DNA from: Nanobdellota archaeon
Lineage (GTDB): Archaea; Nanobdellota; Nanobdellia; Woesearchaeales; UBA9642
Direction of reading: 5' to 3'
NCBI GenBank assembly: GCA_021813435.1
Contig: JAKAKR010000015.1
Span: forward strand, 1 to 59,516
Length of the DNA: 59,516 nt
How positions within the stretch are numbered: position 1 is the stretch's first letter; each line of letters begins with the position of its first letter. Below are positions 49,712 through 59,169 of the stretch, piece after piece. The notes under the pieces are model-generated. The model did not search any database, was not told the DNA's origin, and saw only the letters and a list, made by a program, of their open reading frames with translations. The translations under genes and the position numbers were made by a program.

Positions 49712-49809
49712 GTCGTAGGAGTGCAGCACGCCACACCGGCATTCGTTGCATGACTTCAACCAGGATTGCAATCAAAAACATATTTAAATACTTGGCACTA
49801 TCTCTTATC

Positions 49810-50445
49810 ATGAACAAAACGCAGGCTGAATCCGGTGAGTCCATGGACAAGAATTTCCTATTGGTATCGTTGGAAGAGAAGAAAGCGAAAAAGATCGCTG
49901 AAGTCATCAATAATGATACCTCCCGAAAGATCATCAATCATCTCACCCAAAAAGAGTCGACAGAGACTGAGATAAGCAAGGAACTCGGCATCCCGATATC
50001 AACAGTCCATTATAATCTCAAGCAATTGCAGGAAGCAGGACTTGTGGTTGTTGATGAATTCCATTACAGCTCCAAGGGCAAGGAGATCAACCACTACGCG
50101 CTTGCAAACAAGTATATCATCATTGCGCCGCGGTCTGAAAGCGGCAGCAAGTTCATTGATGCGCTCAAGAAAGTATTGCCCATGATCATCATCACTGCAG
50201 TCGTTGGGTTTATGATCGAACTCTATACGCTCCTGACACAAACTACTGCTGCTGGTTTTGCAGCTACAAAGTCCGCAGCAGTTAATGCCATGCAAACACA
50301 ACTCGCGCCAGAGACCATGACCGCAGCCCCACGGACAGTAAGTACTGCAGCAGTTACGACACAGCATGTTGCAGCGATATTTCTTATCAGCGCGCTCTCA
50401 GTCATCATCATCTATTTCGTGTATTTATGGGTGAAGAAGGAATAA
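49810..50445 (+). CDS. Membrane-anchored winged-helix regulator
   Basis: A 211-residue protein. Residues about 25-110 form an ArsR-like winged helix (NNDTSRKIINHLTQKESTET, SKELGIPISTVHYNLKQLQE) with a wing carrying FHYSSKGKEINHY. Two membrane helices follow (about 130-148 and 186-206), separated by an Ala/Thr-rich outside loop. Such proteins would sense a signal at or beyond the membrane and act on DNA from it. The frame is open further upstream, but the ATG at 49810 follows a TATTTAAATA box by 24 nt. Confidence 0.72.
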   Translation: MNKTQAESGESMDKNFLLVSLEEKKAKKIAEVINNDTSRKIINHLTQKESTETEISKELGIPISTVHYNLKQLQEAGLVVVDEFHYSSKGKEINHYALANKYIIIAPRSESGSKFIDALKKVLPMIIITAVVGFMIELYTLLTQTTAAGFAATKSAAVNAMQTQLAPETMTAAPRTVSTAAVTTQHVAAIFLISALSVIIIYFVYLWVKKE

Positions 50446-50465
50446 AAAAAGAAAAAAATTGTTTT

Positions 50466-50828
50466 CTATTCAGGGAGTGCAGGTACTCCGCTGATTACTT
50501 CTTCGGGAATAACGACCTTATCGAATATACAATCTTCAGAAACTTTTATCGCAAGACCGTATCCTAATTCGTCTTTTTTAAAAGAATAATCAAAGGGGAT
50601 ATTATTCCATATTTGTTCACTCTGCTTAAATCCAAATACTTTAACAACAGTACATGTTCCTTGGACTTCCCGAATAGTTTTCCCTATAAGTGATGGACGT
50701 ATTGTAAATAAATTCCATCCTTTAGCCATAGGTTTCTCTTGCGGCGCAGTGTCATAATACCATACGTAATAGGTTCCTGCAACAGAAGAGTAGGCCCATA
50801 CTAGATAAACGTCGACATAAACGATATA
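50466..50828 (-). pseudogene. C-terminal fragment of an exported protein
   Basis: The frame is open for 120 codons from just after an in-frame TGA at 50829. The first ATG is at 50729, but the reading before it (SSVAGTYYVWYYDTAPQEKP) is protein-like and leads into AKGWNLFTIRP, a GWNL-type segment that occurs near the C-terminus of secreted proteins. The true N-terminus is missing: upstream the DNA switches to AT-rich sequence belonging to the gene on the other strand. I read it as the remnant of a larger gene cut by a rearrangement. Confidence 0.45.
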
Positions 50829-50878
50829 TCAAACTTACACGATATGCCGATGCAAGCAATAACATCTTTATCGATACG

Positions 50879-51388
50879 TTGCCTTTACAACAAAGAATAT
50901 ACGCTCGCAAATTTAAAGAAACATATCCGCGACTTTTCAATAAAATCAAAGAAAAACCACCAATAACATTGTATGGAGAACAGTTATTACTCAAAAAACA
51001 ATTCAATATTGATAGCCAATTAGTACTTGAAGCTATTCGAAAAAATAAAACAGGATTTAGGGCAGGGACTATTTCTGTAAGGTGGGTGTTAGTTATTTAC
51101 GCAAATAATATAGATAAATTTATTGAAGAAATTGGTTTTATTTCTGAACGCAAAAATGCAATTCTTGAACAAATGAAACAAATCAAAGGAAATAATCCTC
51201 AATATTATGCGATAACGATCATAAAACGCATAATGAATACTAACAACTTTTTTTATCGAAAAGATTTTATTAAAGAAATGACTGCTGAAGGATACAAGAG
51301 TCCGTCTTGTTATCTCAACCGCTATCTCAAAGGTAAACATATCATTCGAACACGCAGAGGTGTATATCAATTACGCATCAAAGACTAA
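50879..51388 (+). pseudogene. Fragment resembling a LAGLIDADG-type endonuclease C-terminus
   Basis: The frame encodes at least 169 residues and has no ATG near its start; TTG at 50879 is a formal start, but the reading is open further upstream to about 50805. VRWVLVIYANNIDKFIEEIG followed by FISERKNAIL resembles the last part of a LAGLIDADG homing endonuclease domain; a winged-helix-like tail (FIKEMTAEGYKSPSCYLNRY, RTRRGVYQLRIKD) follows. The DNA is clearly more AT-rich than its surroundings. It overlaps the convergent dph6 by 18 bp. It may be a decayed mobile gene. Confidence 0.4.
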
Positions 51389-52051
51389 TTCTTCGATTTG
51401 GTAAATCCCTGAATTATTAGTATACATCATTTTTTTCGCTTTTTTTATACGTAATCGCTTTTTAAAAAATGGCGCAAACAAGACTATAGTTTCGGCTTCT
51501 CCACCCTCAAATGAGGGATTAAGGAAGAACTTATTATGAAGCTTTTGTAATTCTACGATCATATTTGCATCAATGATTCGTCCGAGCCAAGACTTATCGA
51601 AACCTTCGGCAAAGACGCCAATAATCATTACCTCAAACCCCAAAATAACTAGATCATGCAATACCGCAAACTGGTCCTTCTGCCAGAGGGGATTGAAACA
51701 TTCAATATGAAGATCATCGCAAATAGTCTGCACCCGTGATGCCTGATAGACTGATTCGACTGCGCCAGTCACAATACCCTCAATACCATAATCATGAATC
51801 GCCTGCAGTATCGCAGTCTTTAAGTCATCAAGCTCTTCCTCCTTGATGCCTTTTGTCTTCTGGATGATTGCCGGGATCCCTATTGCCTCTGCCTGTTTCT
51901 CGACGAGATTGATGTTGGGAGTATGAAACATATAACTCTCAGGATTCTCGGACTGGATGCTGATAAGACATGCTACCTGCGAGAATTCTTTGGCATAATA
52001 GAGCGCAAGTGTCGAATCCTTCCCTCCGGAGAATAGTACTGCGGTTCTCAT
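51371..52051 (-). CDS. dph6: Diphthine--ammonia ligase (Dph6 family ATP pyrophosphatase)
   Basis: A 226-residue enzyme of the MJ0570/Dph6 type that performs the last step of diphthamide synthesis on elongation factor 2. The PP-loop SGGKDST is at 8-14, VTGAVESVYQASRV is the family middle motif, and NPSFEGGEAET is the C-terminal signature. The Lys-rich end (KKRLRIKKAKK) is common in archaeal members. The gene stands alone on the minus strand; Dph1/2 and Dph5 are not in the window. Confidence 0.9.
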   Translation of the reverse strand: MRTAVLFSGGKDSTLALYYAKEFSQVACLISIQSENPESYMFHTPNINLVEKQAEAIGIPAIIQKTKGIKEEELDDLKTAILQAIHDYGIEGIVTGAVESVYQASRVQTICDDLHIECFNPLWQKDQFAVLHDLVILGFEVMIIGVFAEGFDKSWLGRIIDANMIVELQKLHNKFFLNPSFEGGEAETIVLFAPFFKKRLRIKKAKKMMYTNNSGIYQIEELVFDA

Positions 52052-52101
52052 ATCTGCAGTAAGAGCAATAGATTTATAAAATCTCTCATCACCCAGTCTC
52101 T

Positions 52102-52539
52102 ATGGGATTACAACACGCAGATAATAACTATATCACGACATCATACCTTTTGCAGTACAAAACGCTTGGCGAAAAAATTGCTGACCATTTTATGGAAACC
52201 AGCGATCTTTTTGAAAAGACTGATGCCATGCCCCGCACAGAATTCTATAAGAATTTCGAGCCCGTATTCGAGCATAAAGGTATCTTGTATATTATCGGTC
52301 GTGAGAGCAAAAACATTCTTTCAGCCCGAGGGCTCAGCAGCATTGCAAGCGCAGCAGATCTTGAAAATTCGCGCCTGCGATTCAAAATATATCATTTCGA
52401 TACCATTGCAATAATCTATGCGCGCGGGCAGAAAGAGGGACTGCACAATACTTCGTTGGAGTTAGGAACAGACGATATCATGCAATTGACGGCAAAGCGC
52501 GAGATACGTAACGATGATCTATACTCATCAAGAAAATAA
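52102..52539 (+). CDS. Hypothetical protein
   Basis: A 145-residue soluble protein with no recognised family. It begins with a helix-rich part (LLQYKTLGEKIADHFMETSD), contains a strand pair HKGILYIIGRESKNIL and the SARGLSSIASAADLENSRLR stretch, and ends in a charged tail. It is divergent from dph6 and its stop lies 34 bp from the convergent fibrillarin gene. An AT-rich TTTATAAAAT box about 30 nt upstream supports the ATG start. Confidence 0.5.
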   Translation: MGLQHADNNYITTSYLLQYKTLGEKIADHFMETSDLFEKTDAMPRTEFYKNFEPVFEHKGILYIIGRESKNILSARGLSSIASAADLENSRLRFKIYHFDTIAIIYARGQKEGLHNTSLELGTDDIMQLTAKREIRNDDLYSSRK

Positions 52540-52572
52540 AGGAAAGAAGGCATATCTGCGCGCTGATCCCAT

Positions 52573-53253
52573 TTATTTCTTCTTACACACATAAAACGCG
52601 TGATCTTTCTCGAATGGATCGAGTTCGCGATAATCGACGACGGTGATGTCTTTTTCGAGTGCTGCGCGAATCTCTTTATAGATGTCTTTAGGATACCGCG
52701 TCACATCGACGCTACGCGCCTTGAGTGCAAGCAAGCCGAATCCGCCCTGCTTGAGAAATAGCCTGCAGTTCTTGATGAAGATTTCTGCCTGGTTTTTCTG
52801 GGCAATGTCCATAAACACTACGTCGACCTCTGAGATAAGGTTTGCGTAAGTCTCTGGCCTATTTGCATCAGCAAGCAGTGGCGCAATATTTTTCCGCTCT
52901 TCAGCAACAAAGACCAGATCGCGCAGGACGCGCGGTGCAAAGTCGAGCGCGAATACCAAGCCATCTTTTCCCACAAGGTCAGAGACATGGCTTACGGTTG
53001 TTCCGGTGCTCGCGCCCAGATAGAGGACATAATCGCCTTCCTTGATCCCGATCTGTGAGATATCTTTTTTGAGCGCTGCGCCAAGCTTGCTGCGTGTCGG
53101 ATCCCACGTACGATATTCGATATCTTCATCTTTAAAGAGATCTTCGCCGTATACACGAATTCCTGGTGTGAGATTTCTGGTAAGGATGAGTATATCCCTC
53201 CCCTTTTCCATCTTATGGATTCCTTTGAATGTTTTGAATGGGGTGATTTTCAT
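52573..53253 (-). CDS. flpA: Fibrillarin-like rRNA/tRNA 2'-O-methyltransferase
   Basis: A 226-residue fibrillarin, the methyltransferase of archaeal C/D-box ribonucleoproteins. The SAM-binding region VLYLGASTGTTVSHVSD and the FALDFAPRVLRDL strand are typical; the catalytic Asp lies in VDVVFMDIAQKNQAEIF and the Lys of the K-D-K-H set in LLALKARSVD. It directs ribose methylation of rRNA and tRNA using guide RNAs. It lies 12 bp downstream of the Nop5 gene, the standard archaeal pair. Confidence 0.94.
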   Translation of the reverse strand: MKITPFKTFKGIHKMEKGRDILILTRNLTPGIRVYGEDLFKDEDIEYRTWDPTRSKLGAALKKDISQIGIKEGDYVLYLGASTGTTVSHVSDLVGKDGLVFALDFAPRVLRDLVFVAEERKNIAPLLADANRPETYANLISEVDVVFMDIAQKNQAEIFIKNCRLFLKQGGFGLLALKARSVDVTRYPKDIYKEIRAALEKDITVVDYRELDPFEKDHAFYVCKKK

Positions 53254-53265
53254 GGTTTATCCTAG

Positions 53266-54102
53266 TTATATCCCGAGTTCCTCCTTAATCTTATCTGCAA
53301 CATATTCTCCTTTGAAATAGTCGACTTTTGCGCAGATACTGATCTTTGCCGCAAGGACGCGCGCCGCTTTTCCCTTATCCTTTGTACTGATTACGTAGGA
53401 ATGGCTGAGGATGTAGCCATGTTTTGGCGGGCGGATCTTTCTATTGCGCAAGTGACGGAATAATGCCTTTTCAGCGCCGAGGAGCTGGATTGTTGATGCC
53501 GGAAGGAATGCAAGCTGGCGGAGCGATCCTGCTTTCTCGAGGAGTTTTGCGCCGATCATTGCACCGACTAATGCATACATATTGGGAGCAGCGGATTTCA
53601 GGACTGTTTCAAGGTACGCAAGCAACCGTTCACGCTCAAAGTAGAGATCATTGATTTCACGGGCAAATGCGTGCATTGTCTCGATATCAGCAGTTGCAAA
53701 TGCTGCGCCCATGGACTGCGTGATGCCCTTCTCTGCAAGATATTCCTCGCGCGATTTTTGGAGCAGGGTCTTGATGAATAGCTCATGATCCTCGACTCTT
53801 CGCGAAAGTTCCGGGAGATAATAGCCGTACCATTCCCGCAATCGTTTTGCCAGGGTATTTGCTATCCGTGTCAATTCATCAATCGCATTGATGGTCTGGA
53901 TAATGATAATATCTGTAGTGTTTGACTGCGCGATCAATTGTTTTGCATGCGCAATATTTTTTTCCACAAGTTCATCATGATGCAGAGGTTTTCGCATCTC
54001 TTTGAGAAATGCAGGATCGATTGTTTGCAACGATGCAGGTGTCAAGACAGGTGCTGACGCAGGCATTGAAACAGGTTTTGATTCTCGCGTAGATTCTCGC
54101 AT
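53266..54102 (-). CDS. nop5: Nop5/Nop56-58-like C/D RNP protein, short N-terminus
   Basis: A 278-residue Nop domain protein. The coiled-coil domain (ELTRIANTLAKRLREWYGYYLP) and the Nop domain (APNMYALVGAMIGAKLLEKA, ASTIQLLGAEKALFRHL, GYILSHSYV) are complete, with the GAEKALF and KHG signatures. Archaeal Nop5 usually has about 370-400 residues and a separate N-terminal domain that binds fibrillarin. Here only a Pro/Ala/Ser-rich stretch (about 1-30) stands before the coiled-coil region. The ATG at 54102 lies 26 nt after a TTTATAAAC box, so the short form is probably real. Confidence 0.9.
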   Translation of the reverse strand: MRESTRESKPVSMPASAPVLTPASLQTIDPAFLKEMRKPLHHDELVEKNIAHAKQLIAQSNTTDIIIIQTINAIDELTRIANTLAKRLREWYGYYLPELSRRVEDHELFIKTLLQKSREEYLAEKGITQSMGAAFATADIETMHAFAREINDLYFERERLLAYLETVLKSAAPNMYALVGAMIGAKLLEKAGSLRQLAFLPASTIQLLGAEKALFRHLRNRKIRPPKHGYILSHSYVISTKDKGKAARVLAAKISICAKVDYFKGEYVADKIKEELGI

Positions 54103-54215
54103 ACTATCATGAATAATAATATGTTTATAAATGTGACGTGATAATGCGCAATAAGTGCTTTTACCAATAATTATTCTCATTCCACTCATTCAAAAGTATT
54201 CAAGAATATTCAAAA

Positions 54216-54665
54216 TTATTCTACGACCAGTGTTCCGTAGCCCATTCCCATACTGCACTGGAACTGGAATGTTCCTTTCTTGTCCGGTGTGAAACGTATG
54301 GTCTGCGCAGGATTCTGGGAGTATGTTGATACGCCGAACTGCTGGACAACAAATGATCGGTAGCATCCACTGACACTCGAATCCAGGGTGATCTCGACAG
54401 GAATACCGGATTTGACTGTGATAGTGTTCGGATAATAATTATAATTTTTCATTCCGAGAGTTATTTTCTGCACTTCCCCTGCAGAAGCAGAAGGGGCAGA
54501 AGAATCTGAAGAATCCATAGGGGTAGAGACCGCAGCGGTTCCGGATAATCCTGCAGGAGTTGCTCTGCTGCTGAACGCTGTGCTATTTCGCGTGGCAATA
54601 AGCGCAATAACTCCGCCGATGAAAAGCACTGCGATGACAACAATGATGATGGCTACCTTTTGCAT
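54216..54665 (-). CDS. Membrane-anchored cupredoxin-like protein
   Basis: A 149-residue protein with an N-terminal membrane anchor (about 4-25), a Ser/Ala/Thr-rich linker and a C-terminal cupredoxin fold. Strands GMKNYNYYPNTITVKSGIPV and the C-terminal FQFQCSMGMGYGTLVVE fit this; candidate copper ligands are the Cys in SGCYRSF and the Cys and Met residues in CSMGMG. It lies outside the cell membrane and may bind copper or take part in electron transfer. The ATG at 54665 follows a TTTTATAAAT box by about 26 nt; upstream in-frame Met codons are less likely. Confidence 0.75.
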   Translation of the reverse strand: MQKVAIIIVVIAVLFIGGVIALIATRNSTAFSSRATPAGLSGTAAVSTPMDSSDSSAPSASAGEVQKITLGMKNYNYYPNTITVKSGIPVEITLDSSVSGCYRSFVVQQFGVSTYSQNPAQTIRFTPDKKGTFQFQCSMGMGYGTLVVE

Positions 54666-54876
54666 GATGAAGGATGTCGGTGGTAATTTATAAAACTTCA
54701 GGAGGATTACTCTCGTAACGCATTTAGTCTCGTGACACACTCGGGGCGTTCTTCCTATACATACGTTCTTTCGGTAAGTTCTTCCGGCATCGCCAGATAT
54801 CATACGCGTGTAATGCGTAGAGACCATATCATGCAAACACTATGCACGCGCAGCTCTCTAATGCGCAGCTCTCTAC

Positions 54877-57800
54877 TTAGGTACACTCACCAGTATCTAT
54901 AAACCATTGCGAATCCCTAAGACAGACTGTTGTCGCATCTGATCGCGTGCCGTTCTTTACAAAGTCAGAAAAATCTCTTGAGAGTGTGTATTGCCCGTTG
55001 ATACAACCACTGAATGGAGGGTTGGAGTAGGAGGGATATTGGCAGGACAGTAATGGTTCGCCCATTGTTTCGTGCGGGGTTCCATGTATTTCTCCAAATG
55101 TGCTATTGATGAGCGTATCATAGGGTCCGAGCACTAACCCATCATATATCCGCTTGGGGGAGATAAAGACAGTGCTCGGGTTAAGATATCCTACAAGGGT
55201 TGTTCCGAAAAGATATTTTGCAATAAGCGGCGGCTTGAAGAAGGATATTTCTGTTGGCGTGGGAAGGATTGTACCACCCCATGTTCCTGTAACAAAAGTC
55301 TGGGTCACCAGTGAGTTAGTGGCGTGGATGTGGGCCAGTGTAAAAATATTTGTCTGAGGATACAGATACGCCTGCACGGTTTTTGGCAGTTCTGACTCAT
55401 TCAGATAATCAATATCCCCAAAATAGGAATTCATGATGATGACGCTCTCATTATAATAGGTGGAAAACGCAGAGTTCATCTTCAAGGGATCAAAATGCAG
55501 TGCATCATTCCACGAAATATTCAATTCCTGCAGCGCATCCTGCGAGTAATTGTAAGAGGATTCTCCAGAGGAAAAGAAATGATCAAGAGCAAGTATATGC
55601 GGCGAGCGCATCCATGTGGATGCACCTGACTCACGCGCAATAAGGGAAAGGAATACGCCGGAAAAGAATCCATTGTCAGAAACATAAACGTGATGGTCCC
55701 TGAAGAAGTATCCACATTGGATGTCATCCATGGCAAAGAGCACTGAGTAAGGGATATTGTAAAATTCGACATCTGCAAATACTGGTTGGACAGTTTCATG
55801 ATACGGCATCATGTTCAGGGATGCAGCAAGTGCGTCAAAGTTTGTAGATAATTCTGTTGCATTATGCTCGTCAAAGAGCACATGGTCAATACCTGCAGGA
55901 AGTTTCTCGCCCATGAATATATACTGATAACTCTGGTAATGCCCGCCATTTGCGTCCGGAGCGTACTGGTATGCAGTAGTCAGGTATGCAATAGAGAGAT
56001 TATCATCAGACATGATGGGGATATTGTAAGTATATCCATTATATATGAATGGCAGGTGTTCAGAAAAGTATAGTGATGCATCGTGGTTGGTGATGATGAT
56101 TGTGGGAGATCTGAGGTCAGAGACGCCATCACCTGCAGTATGTGTATAGAGGTCTCTGAGAACGAATGTAATATTGATGTTGCGCAGTTTCTTGAAATCA
56201 TAGGGTACGCGGTATTCCTGAAGCAGCGGTGAGGATTCTTGTGGCGTGCAGGAATCAAACTCCTGCACCCGAATGACTCCTGAATAGAATCCTGTCGCAA
56301 GTTTTTCTTTTGATTGCAGGCCGAATGTGACATTTTTTGTGGACAGGGGAGTTACACAGAGGATATCCTGCGCAGACTGCAGGAATGCCACATCCCAGTT
56401 CAACTGTTTATTGAAGGACATCATGGTGGTGTTTCCTGCAACAATACGATACCCTCGTGCGGATTTTGCAGTGTTAGTGATCGTGAAACTGATATTTCCA
56501 AGCGCCGCGGCATCTGCATCTGCTGTTGTACCGTCGGCGCCTCCGGCAATCTGCACATGGACTGGCTCTGGAATGATGATCGTATCTGCAGTTGCTGCAG
56601 CATATGCATCGACTCTGCCTGTGCCTTTGATGCGTGGCGATGCATCCGGAGCGTCGACTGCGGTCTCCATAATCAATGATTTTATCTGTTGCGGCGTCAT
56701 ATCAGGATATTTCTGGAGTAGTAATGCTGCAACTCCTGCAACATGCGGTGTTGCCATGCTTGTCCCGCTGATCGCAATATGCATATTGTCTTTGCAATGA
56801 AGTTGGTCGAACCATCCGGGAAGTTGCGCTGCACAGATATTGACTCCCGGAGCGCTGACATCAGGCTTTAATGTGAATCCGTGTGTGGGGCCACGCGAGC
56901 TGAATGGCGCGATGGTGTCGTTGCGATCTGTTGCGCCGACAGTGATTGCGCGTTCAGCGCATCCCGGGCACGCGACTGCAAAATCTGCACCATCGTTTCC
57001 TGCAGCGACCACTGCAACAACTCCTGCATCAACTGCAGTATCTATTGCCTGCGCGTCAGGATCAGTCGGAAGGCCGCCTGGATGTCCCAGGCTTAAACTG
57101 ATGACATCAAGATGATCAGAAAAGTCCCCGTCTTGGTTGGGATCCATTGCGCGCTCTATTCCTGAGATGACATCGCTCATCGATCCTGAGCCGCTGCTAT
57201 CCAGGACTTTATACGCATAGATTGTCGCGTCAGGCGCAACGCCTTTGAGCACTCCATTGCCTGCAGCGATTGATGCGACATGTGTCCCATGGCCCATATC
57301 ATCCATCGGGTCTGTTGTCTGTGATACAAAATTATATCCGCCGGCGACCTTACATCCGTTGCCGAAGCATCCGCCAAGGTCTGGATGTTTGTAATCGACT
57401 CCGGTGTCTATGATTCCTATAGTGATGTTTCTTCCGGTGATTGAGGAATTGCTCGCGTCAAAAAGTTTCCATACCTTATCTGCGCGTATCAAAGGAACTG
57501 AAGTATCCAGAAGGGCATGTACCGGCGCATCCTCGTAGATTCCGGCAACATTGGGCAGCGCGCGTATTTTTTCCACATCCTGAGGATCAAGAGAGACGCG
57601 CACTCCTGCAAATACATTCTTGTACTGCGTGATTCCTGCAGTTGAGCTAATCATCCCTTCGCGCTGCAAAGAATCCTCGAATTGCTGCGCCGTCTCGCTG
57701 ATTGCTGCACGTTGTGTTGCAATCTTACTCGCATACGCGATTGCAAGGACTGATTGCAGTGATGATGTGGATTGGGTAGATTGACCGGATTGTTTTCCGC

Positions 57801-59169
57801 TGGTGCGTGACGCTTTTGCTGTCGCCAGCGATTGGCGATATTCAGCGTAGATTTCTGCGAGCGGCTCATCAGTGAATTTTACAATATAGGATTTTCGCGC
57901 GTCAGAAGCAGGATTTGTATCCGCAGGATTGGGCGTGGATTCCCCGAATGAATATGTTGTTGTTGCAAAGGGAGAATGTGATGAGGGGTCAGTGTGCAAG
58001 GTATAGGTTTTTCCTGACGTCTGATCGATAATTGCATAATCTTGGGAGACCGCAGAGGATGCGGGATCCTTTGTTTTGATGACTGCGACAGCGCCTGAAG
58101 AGTGTGCGAGCGTCACTGCATAATTTGCAGTATTCCCTGACGGTTCTGTAAGCATCAAGGTCTGCGATGAGTCCTGCATTCCAGAATAGTCGCATTGATC
58201 GTTTGATACGCACGCGCCTTTGCGGCATTGCATGCCGGATGCAGCGCAATCAGTGATATTATATGATGCCAGTCCGTCTGCATTGCAGTAATATTTTTGA
58301 AGCCTAGAATTGTCGATGCAATCGTCAGTATAGAGCGTATAATTATAGATGACCTGTCGCGGTTTGAACAAGGAATAACTTCCGAGTTCATGGCATTTCT
58401 CAGCACTCACGTTCACTTCAGAAAAGGTGAGTGTTGTCTTTCTCGGGAATTGCGTGCAATCTTCTGGAAGGGGAAGAATTGTTGTCCGCGAGATGGTGGT
58501 GTTTGTTGCGTTCGTATCGTCTGATGACAAGAGTGAAGGAGAAGATGTGTGGGTGATACTATTGTCATGAACTGAAACAGCTGAAGCGGCTGAAACGCGC
58601 TGCGAATCTTGGGGAATCCCATACGCATTTCCGACTTGGTCTTCACCCAGGTTCAACTTCATGCAAGGTATACTTCCGTCGATAAAATGGATTGTGATAG
58701 TGTTCAACCCATATGAAAGATTACAGGGCACTTTCCATTCAAAATTGCGCGATATCGGCTCACGGATGACCCGAGATGTTGTCGTGCTGCCTGCGCTGCA
58801 GATGACAGTATCGATGAATAATGGTGTATCCCCGCCCCGGATTGTCCCGCTGATGACAAGCGGTTTATCCATATCGGCAGAGATGCCTGAGATCGTAAAT
58901 GGCCCGGAATAGAAGTCGATGGGGCGCGAAATCGTATAGTACACTGCAGTGTCAGAGGTCATTACAGTGTCGGGATTGCCCGCAGCATTATCATCGACAG
59001 AAAGACCATATGCGGCATGGCCTACAGTATCAGGCGCTAATGCAGGAACTGTGGATGCAGAATTGACGATCATCATATGATGGGATGAAAACAGCACAAT
59101 GGAGAAGATAGCGATGATTGCGATGATTGCAACAACCGAAATGCCTACCCCTGAACGCAAGTCACTCAT
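54877..59169 (-). CDS. Giant membrane-anchored subtilisin-like serine protease
   Basis: A 1430-residue S8 family protease. A membrane helix lies at about 10-32; a long N-terminal region with Cys pairs follows, then an I9-type prodomain (KSYIVKFTDEPL to about VAGIYEDAPV), then the catalytic domain with Asp588 (DTGVD), His627 (GHGTHVA), the oxyanion AAGNDG and Ser804 (GTSMATPH). About 550 residues of beta-rich sequence, possibly binding or anchoring modules, form the C-terminus. GGTGGTTAT before the ATG at 59169 supports this start over the one at 59244. It should degrade proteins at the cell surface, as a nutrient or contact enzyme. Confidence 0.93.
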   Translation of the reverse strand: MSDLRSGVGISVVAIIAIIAIFSIVLFSSHHMMIVNSASTVPALAPDTVGHAAYGLSVDDNAAGNPDTVMTSDTAVYYTISRPIDFYSGPFTISGISADMDKPLVISGTIRGGDTPLFIDTVICSAGSTTTSRVIREPISRNFEWKVPCNLSYGLNTITIHFIDGSIPCMKLNLGEDQVGNAYGIPQDSQRVSAASAVSVHDNSITHTSSPSLLSSDDTNATNTTISRTTILPLPEDCTQFPRKTTLTFSEVNVSAEKCHELGSYSLFKPRQVIYNYTLYTDDCIDNSRLQKYYCNADGLASYNITDCAASGMQCRKGACVSNDQCDYSGMQDSSQTLMLTEPSGNTANYAVTLAHSSGAVAVIKTKDPASSAVSQDYAIIDQTSGKTYTLHTDPSSHSPFATTTYSFGESTPNPADTNPASDARKSYIVKFTDEPLAEIYAEYRQSLATAKASRTSGKQSGQSTQSTSSLQSVLAIAYASKIATQRAAISETAQQFEDSLQREGMISSTAGITQYKNVFAGVRVSLDPQDVEKIRALPNVAGIYEDAPVHALLDTSVPLIRADKVWKLFDASNSSITGRNITIGIIDTGVDYKHPDLGGCFGNGCKVAGGYNFVSQTTDPMDDMGHGTHVASIAAGNGVLKGVAPDATIYAYKVLDSSGSGSMSDVISGIERAMDPNQDGDFSDHLDVISLSLGHPGGLPTDPDAQAIDTAVDAGVVAVVAAGNDGADFAVACPGCAERAITVGATDRNDTIAPFSSRGPTHGFTLKPDVSAPGVNICAAQLPGWFDQLHCKDNMHIAISGTSMATPHVAGVAALLLQKYPDMTPQQIKSLIMETAVDAPDASPRIKGTGRVDAYAAATADTIIIPEPVHVQIAGGADGTTADADAAALGNISFTITNTAKSARGYRIVAGNTTMMSFNKQLNWDVAFLQSAQDILCVTPLSTKNVTFGLQSKEKLATGFYSGVIRVQEFDSCTPQESSPLLQEYRVPYDFKKLRNINITFVLRDLYTHTAGDGVSDLRSPTIIITNHDASLYFSEHLPFIYNGYTYNIPIMSDDNLSIAYLTTAYQYAPDANGGHYQSYQYIFMGEKLPAGIDHVLFDEHNATELSTNFDALAASLNMMPYHETVQPVFADVEFYNIPYSVLFAMDDIQCGYFFRDHHVYVSDNGFFSGVFLSLIARESGASTWMRSPHILALDHFFSSGESSYNYSQDALQELNISWNDALHFDPLKMNSAFSTYYNESVIIMNSYFGDIDYLNESELPKTVQAYLYPQTNIFTLAHIHATNSLVTQTFVTGTWGGTILPTPTEISFFKPPLIAKYLFGTTLVGYLNPSTVFISPKRIYDGLVLGPYDTLINSTFGEIHGTPHETMGEPLLSCQYPSYSNPPFSGCINGQYTLSRDFSDFVKNGTRSDATTVCLRDSQWFIDTGECT

